Positions 12,156-23,483 of a stretch of DNA of 64,000 bases are shown one piece after another (the stretch's first letter is position 1; every line of letters starts with the position of its first letter). The notes under the pieces are model-generated. The model was given only the letters and a program-made list of their open reading frames with translations. It was not told the origin of the DNA and did no database searches. Both the position numbers and the translations under genes were made by a program. The DNA comes from Toxoplasma gondii ME49 (Eukaryota; Apicomplexa; Conoidasida; Eucoccidiorida; Sarcocystidae): positions 5,641,900 to 5,705,899 of the forward strand of contig NC_031476.1 of NCBI RefSeq assembly GCF_000006565.2, given 5' to 3'.

Positions 12156-15100
12156 CTACCTTCTTCCTCTCCCGCTTCCCTCTTCTTCAGCCACGCCGCG
12201 GCCCCTATCCCCCGCCGGTCCCCTTCCTTCCGGTCGCCGGCCCCCTGCGGGGTGGCCTCCTCGACCTCGAGGGGGGCCTCTTCCCCGACCCGGCGCTTGC
12301 GGAGGAAAGCCACTGGAACGCCCAGCGCATGGTGTCCCTGCTCCAAATCCTTCAGACTGAGGTGGAAGGCCAAAGATGCCGTGGGGCGGCGGCTGCATGA
12401 AGCCTGGAGGAGGCAGCGCCACATAGGGCGGTCCGAACGGCGGGAAACCTGGAGCCCCCATCGGGGGGAAACACGGAGCCGGAAAAAAGGGAACGCCTGG
12501 AGGGCCTGCCACCAAGGGCTGAAGGACAGACAAAACAGACACTCACAAGACAACAGTGAGGACTGCGCTAGCTTACAAACCCCTCTCCCCAGATGATTGA
12601 ATCGTGTCTTGCAACCCTGCCTTTTCTTTTGCCTGGCTACAGTCGTCCACATTTTACGCCTGGAACGCCCAGCGTCTCGAAGAACCATCAGCTGTACGCG
12701 GATAACTTTGAAGCTTTCTCTGGGAAGGATTCACTGCGAACGCTCCGGCGCATTCCGGCATCCATAGACGCATCGGTTTTCGCTCGGAATTCTCTGTCTC
12801 ACCGGTCCAGGAGGCAAACCAAAAGGCGGCATTGCCAACGGCCCCCCAGCCGCAGGGGCGGAACCCGGCAGCCCTCGGCTGTCCCCATCGGCCGCCGGGT
12901 CAGGCCTTCGAGTGCCTTCGTCAGATGTCCCTCGAGAAAGTCCCTCGAGGGGAAGGCTCATGCCTTTCGCCACATCGTCGTCCACATGTAGCTTCGGCGC
13001 GGGCGCCCCTTGGGCATCAGACGAAATGGTAGGGATGGCGAGAAAAGAAAAAGGAGTAGTTGCGAAAAGCTGCTTCGGGGGCTCCACTCTAACAGGCGGC
13101 GACTCCGGATGCGGCGGCACCGGAGCAGGTGGCGGGCTCGGGTACGCATGCGGAGGTTTCCCGTCCGAGAAATCAAGCGCTGAAGAAAAACAGCAAAGCG
13201 TCGACATGATTCCCCTGCAAAGACACATGTCCCTCACACACTCACGACTGGGGACTGGTCAGTCGTGTGCCGGCGGCTACCCCTGCTCCTCTCCTAGATC
13301 TGTCCCCAAGCATCTGTCTCGAAATATCAAAGATCCGAGTTTTCCGAACTGAAACCTGGCGAACGTGACGATCCCATGAGATTGAAAAGTGCAACACATT
13401 GTCCGATTTCTTCTTCGCTCACGCAGAGGAGTCGTGAACTTCATCGGGGCGTCGCGCCGGTGCGTATGACTTTCTGTTGCAGGCTTCGTCCCGCTCACGC
13501 GGTGCTCCCCCTAAAAGACAAAGCACAAAAAAAATTTAAAAAAAGCGAGCCGCAGGCTCTGTTTCGTGAAAAACGCCGGTGTACACTCTAGTGTGGAACT
13601 TCACGGTGGAAACGGGAGAAATCAGGTTCCCATCGCTCTCTGACGTATTCGGTACGGCGTCACTCGTCGACCTCCAACTTGGCTCACTCCGTAACGAAGT
13701 GGGGAACTTAGAAGAACCAAGAGGACTGCCCGTGCGAAAGCACCAGATGCATTGGAGAAAGAACAGCCTGCTGGGCAGGAACGAAAACCGTAAACTCTAC
13801 ATGCTGAACCCGAGGTAGACGAAACTCGTTGAAGCAGTTGGATGCGCAAGAATGCTCTCTGCCTAAGCGACTGAAGACACTGTTTTTTCAAGAGCTGTTC
13901 TGCACGCATGCCCTCCCCGTCCCCAAGTTAAGGCACCGCAGAGACACGTACAGATCCGGTCGCAGTGCAGCCGTCGATCTCCTTGTAAGTATGCATGCGA
14001 CGAAGTCTGTCAAAGCTGTCGGCTTCGGCCTTGCTCTGACGCAGGCACGCGAGGTGCTCTGCTGCCTCATCTCCCTTCAGTTTCTGTCCATTCTTCACGG
14101 ACGCCTGCAGACACACCATCACAAAAAGAAGCGTCTAAAGCACTTCCCAACGCTAGAGGAATGCCTGCAAATGTTTGGAGTACCAGCATTCAGTGAAACC
14201 AGACAAAGATATAGAGGGGACTTGCGATGCAGAGCACACGGATAAAATACAAAGGTCTAGCCAAAGTAGACAGGAAGTACGTACACACCGTATCACCCGA
14301 TTAACTCAAGAACTTGTAATCTTCTTATCGAGCGAATGCCACTCGTTCTCTTGCTATGGCTTTCCTTCTCTCTGTCATGTCCCAGCGGCTTGAATTCGAG
14401 ATCATCTTCCCCCACCTGCCGACGAGGGCAGAGCGCGCTGCAGGCTAAGTTCTCTTGTGTCCCGCGTGAAGTATCGTGCCGCCCATCGTACACTTGCGAA
14501 ACCAACGCAGGCATACAAGCCGTTAGGCTACGGCAGTCACTAAAACTCAAACGCCTCTCCCAGCTGTTCGGCTGTACGACGTATCGGCGGGCTGGATCCT
14601 CATTGGACTACCTGGTCAGGAACTGGATGAACCCCTTCTACTCCCGATAAGGATGGATTTTATACTCAAGTCTTCTGTTCTCTCTATGTTTGCTCGGTAT
14701 GAAGAAGATTCACGTCTTGCACAGTTGAACCACTGCTGGTGGGTCGTCAAGGAGCGCATCGCCCCCTGCTCTAGAACTTACGTTCACGACGCGAGGCTCA
14801 TCAAGATTATTGAAGAAAACCATGTCTGCAACCGCTTGCCGGGTCGGACAGAAATGGACGCGACCTACGAAAACAAACTCAAAACGACTCACTCCAGATT
14901 CTCCATAAAACAACGCATCTCGGCCACAGAAACCGCTCGAATGAATGGCTCCCGATCACGCGGCTCCCCGTGAGGCAAGACCTGTGCAGCAACGAGAAAG
15001 ACCGGAGACACCCCAGAACTCCTGTCTTTAGTTCTGAAAAGGTAAAACTCACGTCTATGATCCTCCGTGGCTTTTCGCGGAACGGGCTGGACCTCCTGGA

Positions 15101-18100
15101 CCTCGTCAGTGTCTGCCGTCGGCGAGTACGTTCCTTCGATTTCAAGTCGCCGTTGCTTGTCTTTGTCTTCCAAGTTCCAGCCAAGCTCCTCGAGAGAGCG
15201 CAGTGCCTCCTCCACTCTCGCCTTTCTCTCGCCCCCGAGCGCACTCTGCTTCCCAGTCTCTCGGCGTGTCTCCTCGCCGCCGTTCAGCGCCGACCGGCCT
15301 GTCTCCGTTTCCGGTGCAGCGTCAGTCATGGGTGACTCACTTCGCGCACCAGGCCGGGGCAGTGCAGGCGCCTCAGAAGCCCCCACGGAAGGAGCCTCTC
15401 CCTGAGCAGCTCCTCGCGAGAGAAACGAATCCGCTAGCCTCGAGGTCGAGCGACCTGCTTCTGACGCGGCGCTGCCAGGTGCCCTTGCCGGAGTCTGCAC
15501 TTGCCCGTCGGAAGGCTGAGGAGTCCGCACACACAAGCCATGAGTACGTCATGGAAGAAAAAGAACAGCGCCAGCTCTCCTCTGAAAACGTCGACCCTGC
15601 ACCCCACTGCAAGCGATCACTCTAGAAATGCCAAAAAAAACCGAAAAGTGTACGGGAGCGGCCGACGGGCCCCACGCTCGCCGCAAGCGACTCAAAATCC
15701 CGCTGTTCCACTGCATGCTCCTCAGTTGCTCTCGGAGACAGAGACCGGCGTCAGTCTGCACTCGAGAGAAGTAAACCCTACACCGTCTCGCCGCACAACC
15801 CCCCAGGGACCCAACATGTCCCCGTCCAGAACTGAGAGACGAACTCGCCGGTGCGAAAACGAGTCCTTACCTGAGATGGAGCGAACATCGCCCTCCACTT
15901 CTCCAGCAACTTCTCCGCCACGGCCGAGACTTCCTCGCTGCATGCTTCAAAGTCACACTTCAACACCTTCTTCCGCTGCGCCATGCCTCGGACGAGAAGG
16001 CCGATCTGAAGGCAAAAGCGGACGCCTTTCCAGAGAGGTAAATCGAGTTTAACAGGTTTTCTTCAACGCGGAAGAATGTCTCTGCCCGACGGCGTGAAAC
16101 ACTGTTCAGCTTCGAAGTGGAAATCTCACGACAAACTTGTGGTGACAGGAGACGCACTGGTCACACGACTGCAACATTACCCTGTCGTTCGTCCATGACC
16201 TTCCCTGCTCTCAAAGCCGCTTAACGCTGTCTGGTGGGCCTTCTGCATCCCCTACGTCTCCTGTCTCTTCTACTTCTCCTCTCTCTTTTCTCTGGCTCGT
16301 TTCTCTCTTCTCTCTGTCGCCTTGCCTTTGAGCCCCAGACCCTTCGCGCCAGACACCAGAGCAGAGGCGGGAGACGTCCGAGGAGGGCAGCGGCACGTAC
16401 CTTGGCCTGAGCGATGTCCTGGCGAGTCGGCCGGAGCCGATGGAGGAGTTTGAGGACAGAAATCAGCATGCCTTCGTGCTCTTCGACGCTCTCTGGAGAT
16501 GTTGCGAGTCCTTCCATCCATTCGCGAAGAAGAAGAAGTCCACTCTTCCGCAGGAACTGAGGAAGAGCTGCGTCAGCCGAACGCAGGAGAATTCCTGGAC
16601 GCAAAAGAATCACAGGACCGAACGCAGGTTCAGAACTCCCCTTCAGTCGTCTATCGGAAGTCAGTGGGAATAGCTCCCTTTTGCGCTTGACAACGATCCC
16701 TGCATCGAACTTTTAAATGCGCAGTGGATGGCATACGGAAGGAGCGCATGGAAAGTCTCAAATCGATATCCATGTAACAAGCAGACATCTAGCGTTCTCT
16801 GAAACACAGATTCCTCCTTTCTCCCCGTTAGAATACACTCAAAGCGCCAGGAGCCAAAAAAACTCGTGAATATCCACACTCAGTGCCGAGACGGAATTGA
16901 CACCCATAGGGAGGTTCACGCACTCGTGCATAAAAAAGGTCGATTTAACGGGGCACAGAAAGCCGGAACTTCACAGGCACATGCGACTGCGATACGGTTT
17001 CTGACTGTACTCTCGCATGCATCAACGCTCTCCACCGCTCGCTCAGATCTCGAACACACCTTTTACTTACAACTGTATGGAGCGCAACAATCCCTTGAAA
17101 GAAAAGAACTTGGTAGAGTGTTGTCATTCCCCGCCAACCACCCCCGCACTCGGTTTCCGTGAATCGCCTCAGTGCGTGCCTACCGCATCCCGAAATGCAA
17201 TCGAGCGCGTTTCGGTGGCAAGAACATCTCTTGCATGCACACATAAGTTTTTGAAGGCACGATCGCCAGGAGTTTGCGAAACTTACGAATGGAAAAGTGT
17301 TGCGCCCAAGGCTCGACACACAACTCCTTCATTGCTGTCACGAACATCGCCACACAGGCCTGTAAGCAAAGCAGAGACAGTGAGGGCCAGAATGGAAGAC
17401 TTCAAGCCCCCCAGAGCACGCGAAACGGAGAAAACCGCGGGTCTCTCCCGCAGTGCAGCCCACAGGAAAAGCTCTCCTTGACAAAGTCTTCAGCACCTGC
17501 GTTGACGAATTCCATTCGTCGCATTTTCGCGAAATATCGGAACCAAACTACACGGGTTTGAGTTCGTCTCATCGCTTGAAGGTCTGTCTTCTTTAGTGTC
17601 AAGGCCCACACGTTCGAGGTACGCCATCTCAATGCAAACCTCCACAAGGACGGAACCCCAACTTTCTTTGCTTCTAACCTTCTCTTCTGTGCAGAACATC
17701 ATTCCGACGACGCATGAGCAATGTCTTCTTCCCTGTCACCCCTCTTCTCCATCGAGACCTGGGAAGCGTACCTCCTTGAGCACTGGAAGTTTCTGTTCAC
17801 CGTCCTGTCTACAGAATCTCTGCAGTCGCGCCTTCAGCGTGGCGCGATCTAGCGGGCTCCCGCCTGTGCGCGTCGTGCCCCCGCCTCCTGTGTGGGGGTA
17901 CTTCTTCAGGTGTTCAGCGCCGCCCTTGGCAGTTTCTCTCTTCTTCCGCTCGCGCGAGGTAGCAGTCCTCGCAGCTGTCTCATCCTCGCTGCTCGAGCTG
18001 CTGTCGCTGCTCGTGTCGCTGCTCGTGTCGCTGCTGCTGCTTGAAGCAGCCTTTGTCGGTTTCCCCACGCGACCCCGGCCCGCACTTAGGCCCAAGCCTC

Positions 18101-19048
18101 CTCGCTTCGCACTCGTTCTCGCCTGAGCGCCGTGGGCCCCACCTCCGGCACCTCCGTGCGGTGGGGCCTTCTCCCCAGCTCCTGCGGAGCGTATCGAGCT
18201 CTGCTGGAGTCGCCGCATCGCCGCAGAGCGTGGCATCCACTTCTCCGGTCGCTGGTCCGGAGTGCCGAACATGGCGCCTCGATTCAGCGGGGCACTTGCC
18301 CCTGTTCTGGAAAGAAGGCCCAGGGCCTGGCGCCGCATTGGGCTCTGGCCCAAGGCCTGCGTGCGGCTTCCCACGCCGCCGCGGAGACCAGCGCCGCGTC
18401 GGCCGCGCCCGCCGGTCTGAGTGGGAGGGCGACTGGAGCCGCCGCGATCTACGCGACTCGATCCAACCTCGCCTCGGAGGCTGTCATCGTCGTCGCTTGC
18501 GGTGTACTGGGGCTTCGACTTGGCCTGGTCAAACGCGGTCGCCTGGTCTGCGTACGCCCAGCCCGCGGTCGAATACGAGGGCCGAGATGGCCCCTCGTCG
18601 TCGCTGCTCGGCCCCGACGGCGCGTGAATGACGCAGCAGCAGCAGCAGTCCTGCACGTTCAGCTGGGCGCGAAGGCGAGCGTCTGCACCAGCGGCCTCAC
18701 CTGTCTCTCCCGCCTTCTCAGACGACGCTAAGAGCGGGGCGAGAACCAGGTTCAGACAAGTAGACGAACAGCAGGGGCAACACGAGGCGTCTTGGTCAGC
18801 ACTCACGTGGATGAGGTCGTGCTTCGAGGGAATGGACTCGCGAGGTGGCTTCCCCGGTCGAGGCGCGTGGCGCACAGCCTCTGGGGACGCGTTCGGCTCT
18901 TGGGAAGACGCAGACATGTCCGTCTCTGCATGAGCGACTGCCAGCTCGAGAATGTCGCTCTCAGAGATTCGAGGCGGCGACGGCTCCCTAATTGACCGAG
19001 GGAACTCCGTGAGGGAAGTGAGCAGACGCCGCGTTGCGAGTTGTTTGC
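12156..19048 (-). CDS. PNUTS-like PP1 nuclear targeting subunit (TFIIS-N domain, RVxF, Pro/RGG tail)
   Basis: Ten exons join in phase: 19048-17772, 17359-17287, 16594-16401, 16005-15871, 15515-15053, 14864-14782, 14104-13952, 13870-13810, 13179-12803 and 12518-12156 (TAG). A disordered Ser/Gly-rich first part is followed by a helical bundle across exons 2-4: MFVTAMKELCVEPW, LPQFLRKSGLLLLREWMEGL, LISVLKLLHRLRPTRQDI and AVAEKLLEKWRAMF, the layout of the TFIIS N-terminal (LW) domain of PPP1R10/PNUTS. The fifth junction creates HRRRVHF, an RVxF PP1-docking motif, followed by VADMVFFNNLDEPRVVN, like the segment after the docking motif in PNUTS. The end is Pro-rich, then GRGRGPPRGRGG. PNUTS recruits PP1 to chromatin and to RNA polymerase II at termination. 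The animal C-terminal CCCH finger is not seen. A strong GTGAGT at 18806 may remove 18806-18651 from exon 1. Exons 13870-13810 and 19048-18650 are the least certain. Confidence 0.72.
18640..18648 (-). repeat. short CAG/GCT run encoding five cysteines
   Basis: A GCT/TGC triplet run near 18632-18649 encodes five consecutive cysteines (DCCCCCVIH) at the start of the second half of the first PNUTS-like exon. It lies directly at the CAG acceptor ending at 18651, which would also be the 3' splice site if the optional intron is used. Confidence 0.4.
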
Positions 19049-20506
19049 CTGGAAACACAGCAACAAACAGAAGCAGAGAAATCAGAGAGAGAGACTTTTT
19101 CAGTGTCCACCACCAATCATTCGTGGTCGCTAGCGTCTTAAGCCTCGCCTTCGGAGCATAAACGTTGCCGTGGAACGACGCGGGCCTCGAAAAACCATGA
19201 CTCGACCACCCTTTGTGGCGCCAGAGAAGTTCAACGCCTCTCACACACATGCAGAGGTGATGTCTCGTCGTGAAAACAGAAAATCCCTTTCTGCTTAAAT
19301 ACGCCCGTGGTAACGTGAAAATCTACAGACGGAAAAAAACGCGCTGCTGGGCCTGGCTGGATCTCCACATCAGAGCCGCAACAGTTCTGCCAGAGCCTTC
19401 GTGGGGACCCTGAAGGTGGAGGCGAGTCCGCAACCCTTTCGGGTGTCACTGTGCGAGTTTGATGCCACCGCCGTGCAGAGACAGAGTTGTCCTCTCGCTG
19501 AGAAAGGTAGCTTGCCACTGTCGGCCCTATCGCGATTTTTGGCACCTACGAAGACCCCAGGGAGTCCCGCACAAGAGCAGCTAGTGGGCAGAAAGTTGAG
19601 ACACCTCCCCACGAGCGGAGCTCAAATTTCCAGATTGTTCCCGCTTCGCAGGCATGCACAGATCAGCTACCAGTCGTGGGTGAGCTTGCGGCACGCGGAG
19701 CGCCTAGGCAACACTTGTCTCTCTGCCATCATCCGCTGGAACCCCCCGTCAAGGGGATTTTCGGTCTCTCGATGCGAACAAGAACAAGACGACCGAAGAC
19801 GTCGCTGGGGACAACACACTACGAGGTGCAGCTATCGGCTGTGACGGTCCAGACCAGGACTTGTACATTCTCGTGGGAAGGCTAGGAGGTCAAGTGGCTT
19901 GATAAGAAATGGAGGTGCTGGGAGAGAAGTCTGCAACTGTTCTCACAGTGAACCGGGTTTCGACTGTGGCCCGGTCTTTCGAACGTTCCAGAGATCCACG
20001 CGCGTGGCAACGACAGCGGCTCTAGGAAGTCACAACGAAGTGTCGCCTGTCCCGGAGGGCCGTGGCTGTTCGACGCGTCTCCCACATGGACAGGAAAACG
20101 TTTTGATCCTCAGGTTCCCAGACAGCAGAAAAGTCAGCTGAGGCCCTTCGCCACTCGAGAGAGCACACACGACGGCGGAGGTAGCAGTCTGCACCGTCCG
20201 CACTCGATTCTCCCGCCTCGGAAGTGAACAAACGGAGCGCTTCGTTCGACAACGGTTCGACAGCTAGCAGTGAAGCTTGAACCTGTGTGAGGCGCCTAAG
20301 CGCAGAGACTCCTGCGCCGCGAAAAACATCTCACGTACATTCGAGCGCGCCGGCGAGAAGCGAAGTCATGTCGACGCGTCGAGGAGCACACGCTGTCATG
20401 AGGGCCGTCGCCACACCCTGGTGACAACATGCACGCAACACAGGTCTGGAAAAGAATGCAAGAGAAAAACGGCGGTGTAAGGCACTGCTGCTTGCTGGGA
20501 ACTCAC

Positions 20507-23483
20507 GCGGATGTCCGGACGACAGCCAACTCGAGCACAATGTCATACAGACTGGAAATAGTGAAACCTAGGGTCGCTGCGCGCTAAGCTGCTCATACAA
20601 AAAAGTCAGCGATATTTAGTCTGACGAGATCGTCCTCTCCGGACAGGGAATTCTTGACGACTTTCAGGAATGGAAAAACCTACAATCCCTTGCTCTCGGT
20701 AGGCGTGTTCCCCCGTGAACTGATCTATCCACGCAAATCCAGTTCCACACTGTGCGTGTGAATACGTGATCCAGATCCAGAGAGTCCCCTTATGGGAGGT
20801 GCCCCCAACCCAGGAGGTGTCTGTGTCTTCTTTTCTACTCGTACTTCGTTGGACACGGCGTTAAGACCTCCTTTTGAAATCTGCTGCTCAAGCAGTTCTT
20901 GGGCATCCGCGACTTGCTGTGTGTAGATGGTCCAGAGCTTCTTTGTGATCGCTTCTACGTACACCTCCAGCTCCCGGTCCGCCTCCTACACAACGCATGA
21001 ATCGCTCAAAGAAACAAGAGCCGTTATTCGTTCACATGCACGGGAAAAACGGTGTTCAAGAGGTACAAAAATATACACGATGCTAACCTGTCAGTCGCGA
21101 ACACTGCCTCGTGCTAACGTTTCGACGCGTACGCTCTGAAGTCACTCCCCCACCACGACAAGCCTTCTCTTGCAGCAATGTCCAGGAAGACACTTGCATG
21201 TGCTTGGGGTGTGCCTGTCCCTCAAGTCTCATGATTCCGCTCATCGACATGTAGACGGGTCCTCGCGGTTCGACGCTGGGCTGACACCACCTGTGGCTCC
21301 CCGCATTCATTGACACTGGGTTTAACATCAGCTGTCTGAACTGTTTCCAAACAAGCCTAAGCGGTCCTGGATAATCTGACCCTAATGACAAGCACTCAGT
21401 GACGGTCAACTTCCACTGCAGAAAAACACCCGTGTCCAGACGACACAGCAGTCGTATGTCCGCCTCTAGGAGGTTGTGTGCTACGAAGCCATAAGAAGAA
21501 ACAGTTTTTGCCGTGAGTGTGTTTGGGGAGAAGGGGAGTCGGGAGAGGGGGGTGGGGGAAAGGCTACGCGGTTGAAAGATGTAGTGTGACAGCTACAGAG
21601 AGACATGTCACGAGGCAGCCTGAATCTGCAACAAGCTGCTTCGAAGACGCGAACCAGGCATCGGCGGCACTGTCTGGGACAGCGCAGCTACTCCTGCGTC
21701 GAGGCATCACTACATGCGGATTACAGAGAACTTCGGCAGCACTGGACTGGCAAACGTTCTTCCTTTCCGACGCAGGTTCCAAAAGAAGTGACGGCCACGT
21801 CAAATGTACCCATCGTACCGGTGCCAGCCAGGTCTGGAAGCGGATGGAAGAATTTTTTCTCTCAGAGCCTCAAAGTTTTCTGAAGGTCGCTTTTCGCAGC
21901 CCGCGAACTGGGTCTCGAAGAGTCTAGTGAACCGAAATGTAAGTGGCAAATCTACCTGCTAAGAAGCGCCCGGACCAGAACTCCAAGCTCGGGGCGAGAA
22001 GCACTTCGAGCCTCAGATCGTCGAAGGGGCCAATGCGAAGCCTCATGAAACTCATGCGCTTGTCTCTTACCTGATCAGAGTCTTCGGGCGAAGAATCCCC
22101 ATCTGTGTGTCCATCCGAGGGTTTGCTTTTCCTTTTCTTGGAAACACCACTGCGGCGACCGCGAGGTTCATCCTCCGAGTCGCTCGATGAGGCATGAGCA
22201 TTTGGAGTGCGTCGTTTCTTGAGTCGTTTCTGTCTGGAGAGAGGCTTCTTTGCGCCACCTTCTAAGCCGCCGCCTTCGCGTGCCTTGTTCTGCTCTTTGG
22301 CCGTTTTTCCATCTCCTTCCTCGCCAGGTCTCTCTTTCCTTTTCTTCGTGGGAGATTCGTCACCCTCGTCTGCCTTCTTGTCCCCGCGCTTCTTCTTGGG
22401 GCGCAGCAACGCGCCTTCGTCGGAGTGTTCCTTCTTCGTTTTCTCGCGTCTGCGATAGCTTTCATCTGTCTCGGCAGCATGTTGCCCGCTTTGGCTAGCA
22501 CCCCCAGAAGCATCTCCCGCGGGTCTGTTGTCGGCGTCTGCCTTTGCCTCGCCCGACTTCTGGTCTACCTCGTGCTTGCATGGAGCACGTGGCTTTTTGG
22601 CGTCTGCATGCTGCCAAGGCACGGCTCCTGGTGCGTCTGTGCCGGCTTTTACGGGAAGAGTGTGCGCGCCCGACACATCGGTTCGTTCCACATTCGGATT
22701 CCGAACGTATGAGGCCTCGGCTTCCCAGTTGAAATTGGCGCGCTTGGAGTCTGCCGCTGACTCTGCGTCTTTTTCGACATCTACGTGGCTCCTGAATTCC
22801 CCCCTGCTGTCGCTATCTAGTCCGTCGCGGTCTAACTCCGAGGGCTGTCCTAGCGTCTCTACCACGGAGGAAGACACGGAATCGGACCTGCCCGGCACAG
22901 TTGGTGAGAGGGGAGAAGAAACAGCAGGGACAGAGAGCTGGGAAGCTTCGCGGTCGCGTCTCACCGCAGACGCAACATTGCTGGAGTCGCAAGCAGTTCG
23001 ACACCCACGGTCAGAGACAGTCGACGATGCAACAGGAAGCGAGGACTGCTCGTCTTCGAGCCTGGATACTGAAGGAGTCAACACGCGAGCCGCCGGGACA
23101 ACCCCGGAGAAAGCGGTGTCAGTGACTTGCACTGCAACCCGAGAGGTCGGATCCGCTAGGACTGGAGTGGAAACATTTGTCGCTGCTCGGTCGAGCAGCA
23201 GCGACGAAGAACCGGTGTCTGCCACGCTGTCGTGGATGTATGTACACTGTGTTGCCGCTGCTCCCGGCGAAGCTACCATAGTTTGAGGGTGGGTCGTGTT
23301 CGCCGCTAGCGGAGAAACGGAGGATGCACGTTCATTTCCCCCATCACCGTCACGAGGCGATGAGGTGTCAGCAACGAAGTTCGTCATGCTCGCAAAAAAA
23401 GTGGAAGCACCACGCGGTGGGAAAAGCTCAAATGTGGACAGAGTAGAAGGGGGCTGTTCGCGAACTGGTACAACACACGGCAT
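20507..23483 (-). CDS. exons of a Lys/Ser-rich nuclear protein, probably 5' part of the PNUTS-like gene or a separate gene
   Basis: The main exon runs from an ATG at 23483 (or 23387) to 22071, ending SSPEDSDQ before a GTAAGA donor. It is disordered, with basic clusters (KKKRGDKKADEGDESPTKKRKE, quoted here in part as PTKKRKE) that look like nuclear localisation signals. Phase-0 exons follow: 21415 onward (KLTVTECLSLGSDYPGPLRL), 20985-20845 (EADRELEVYVEAITKKLW and ELLEQQISKGG, helical), and a 45-base exon 20551-20507 (YDIVLELAVV). The last resembles SDILELAVAH in the exon at 19048, which suggests that these belong together. No family is recognised. The order is sensible, but the joins after 20845 are not phase-proven, so one long gene running to 12156 or two genes are both possible. 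Confidence 0.5.

Noticed and set aside
17757..17775. KEVRF, an apparent RVxF PP1-docking motif at the end of the first PNUTS-like exon
   Set aside because: It arises only by reading through a GTACGC donor at 17771; the following exon (17359-17287) joins in phase, and the genuine candidate motif (RRRVHF) is created at 15053/14864.
22207..23286. Plus-strand frames of 83-252 codons
   Set aside because: Antisense to the Lys/Ser-rich exon at 23483-22071, whose codon bias leaves the opposite strand open.
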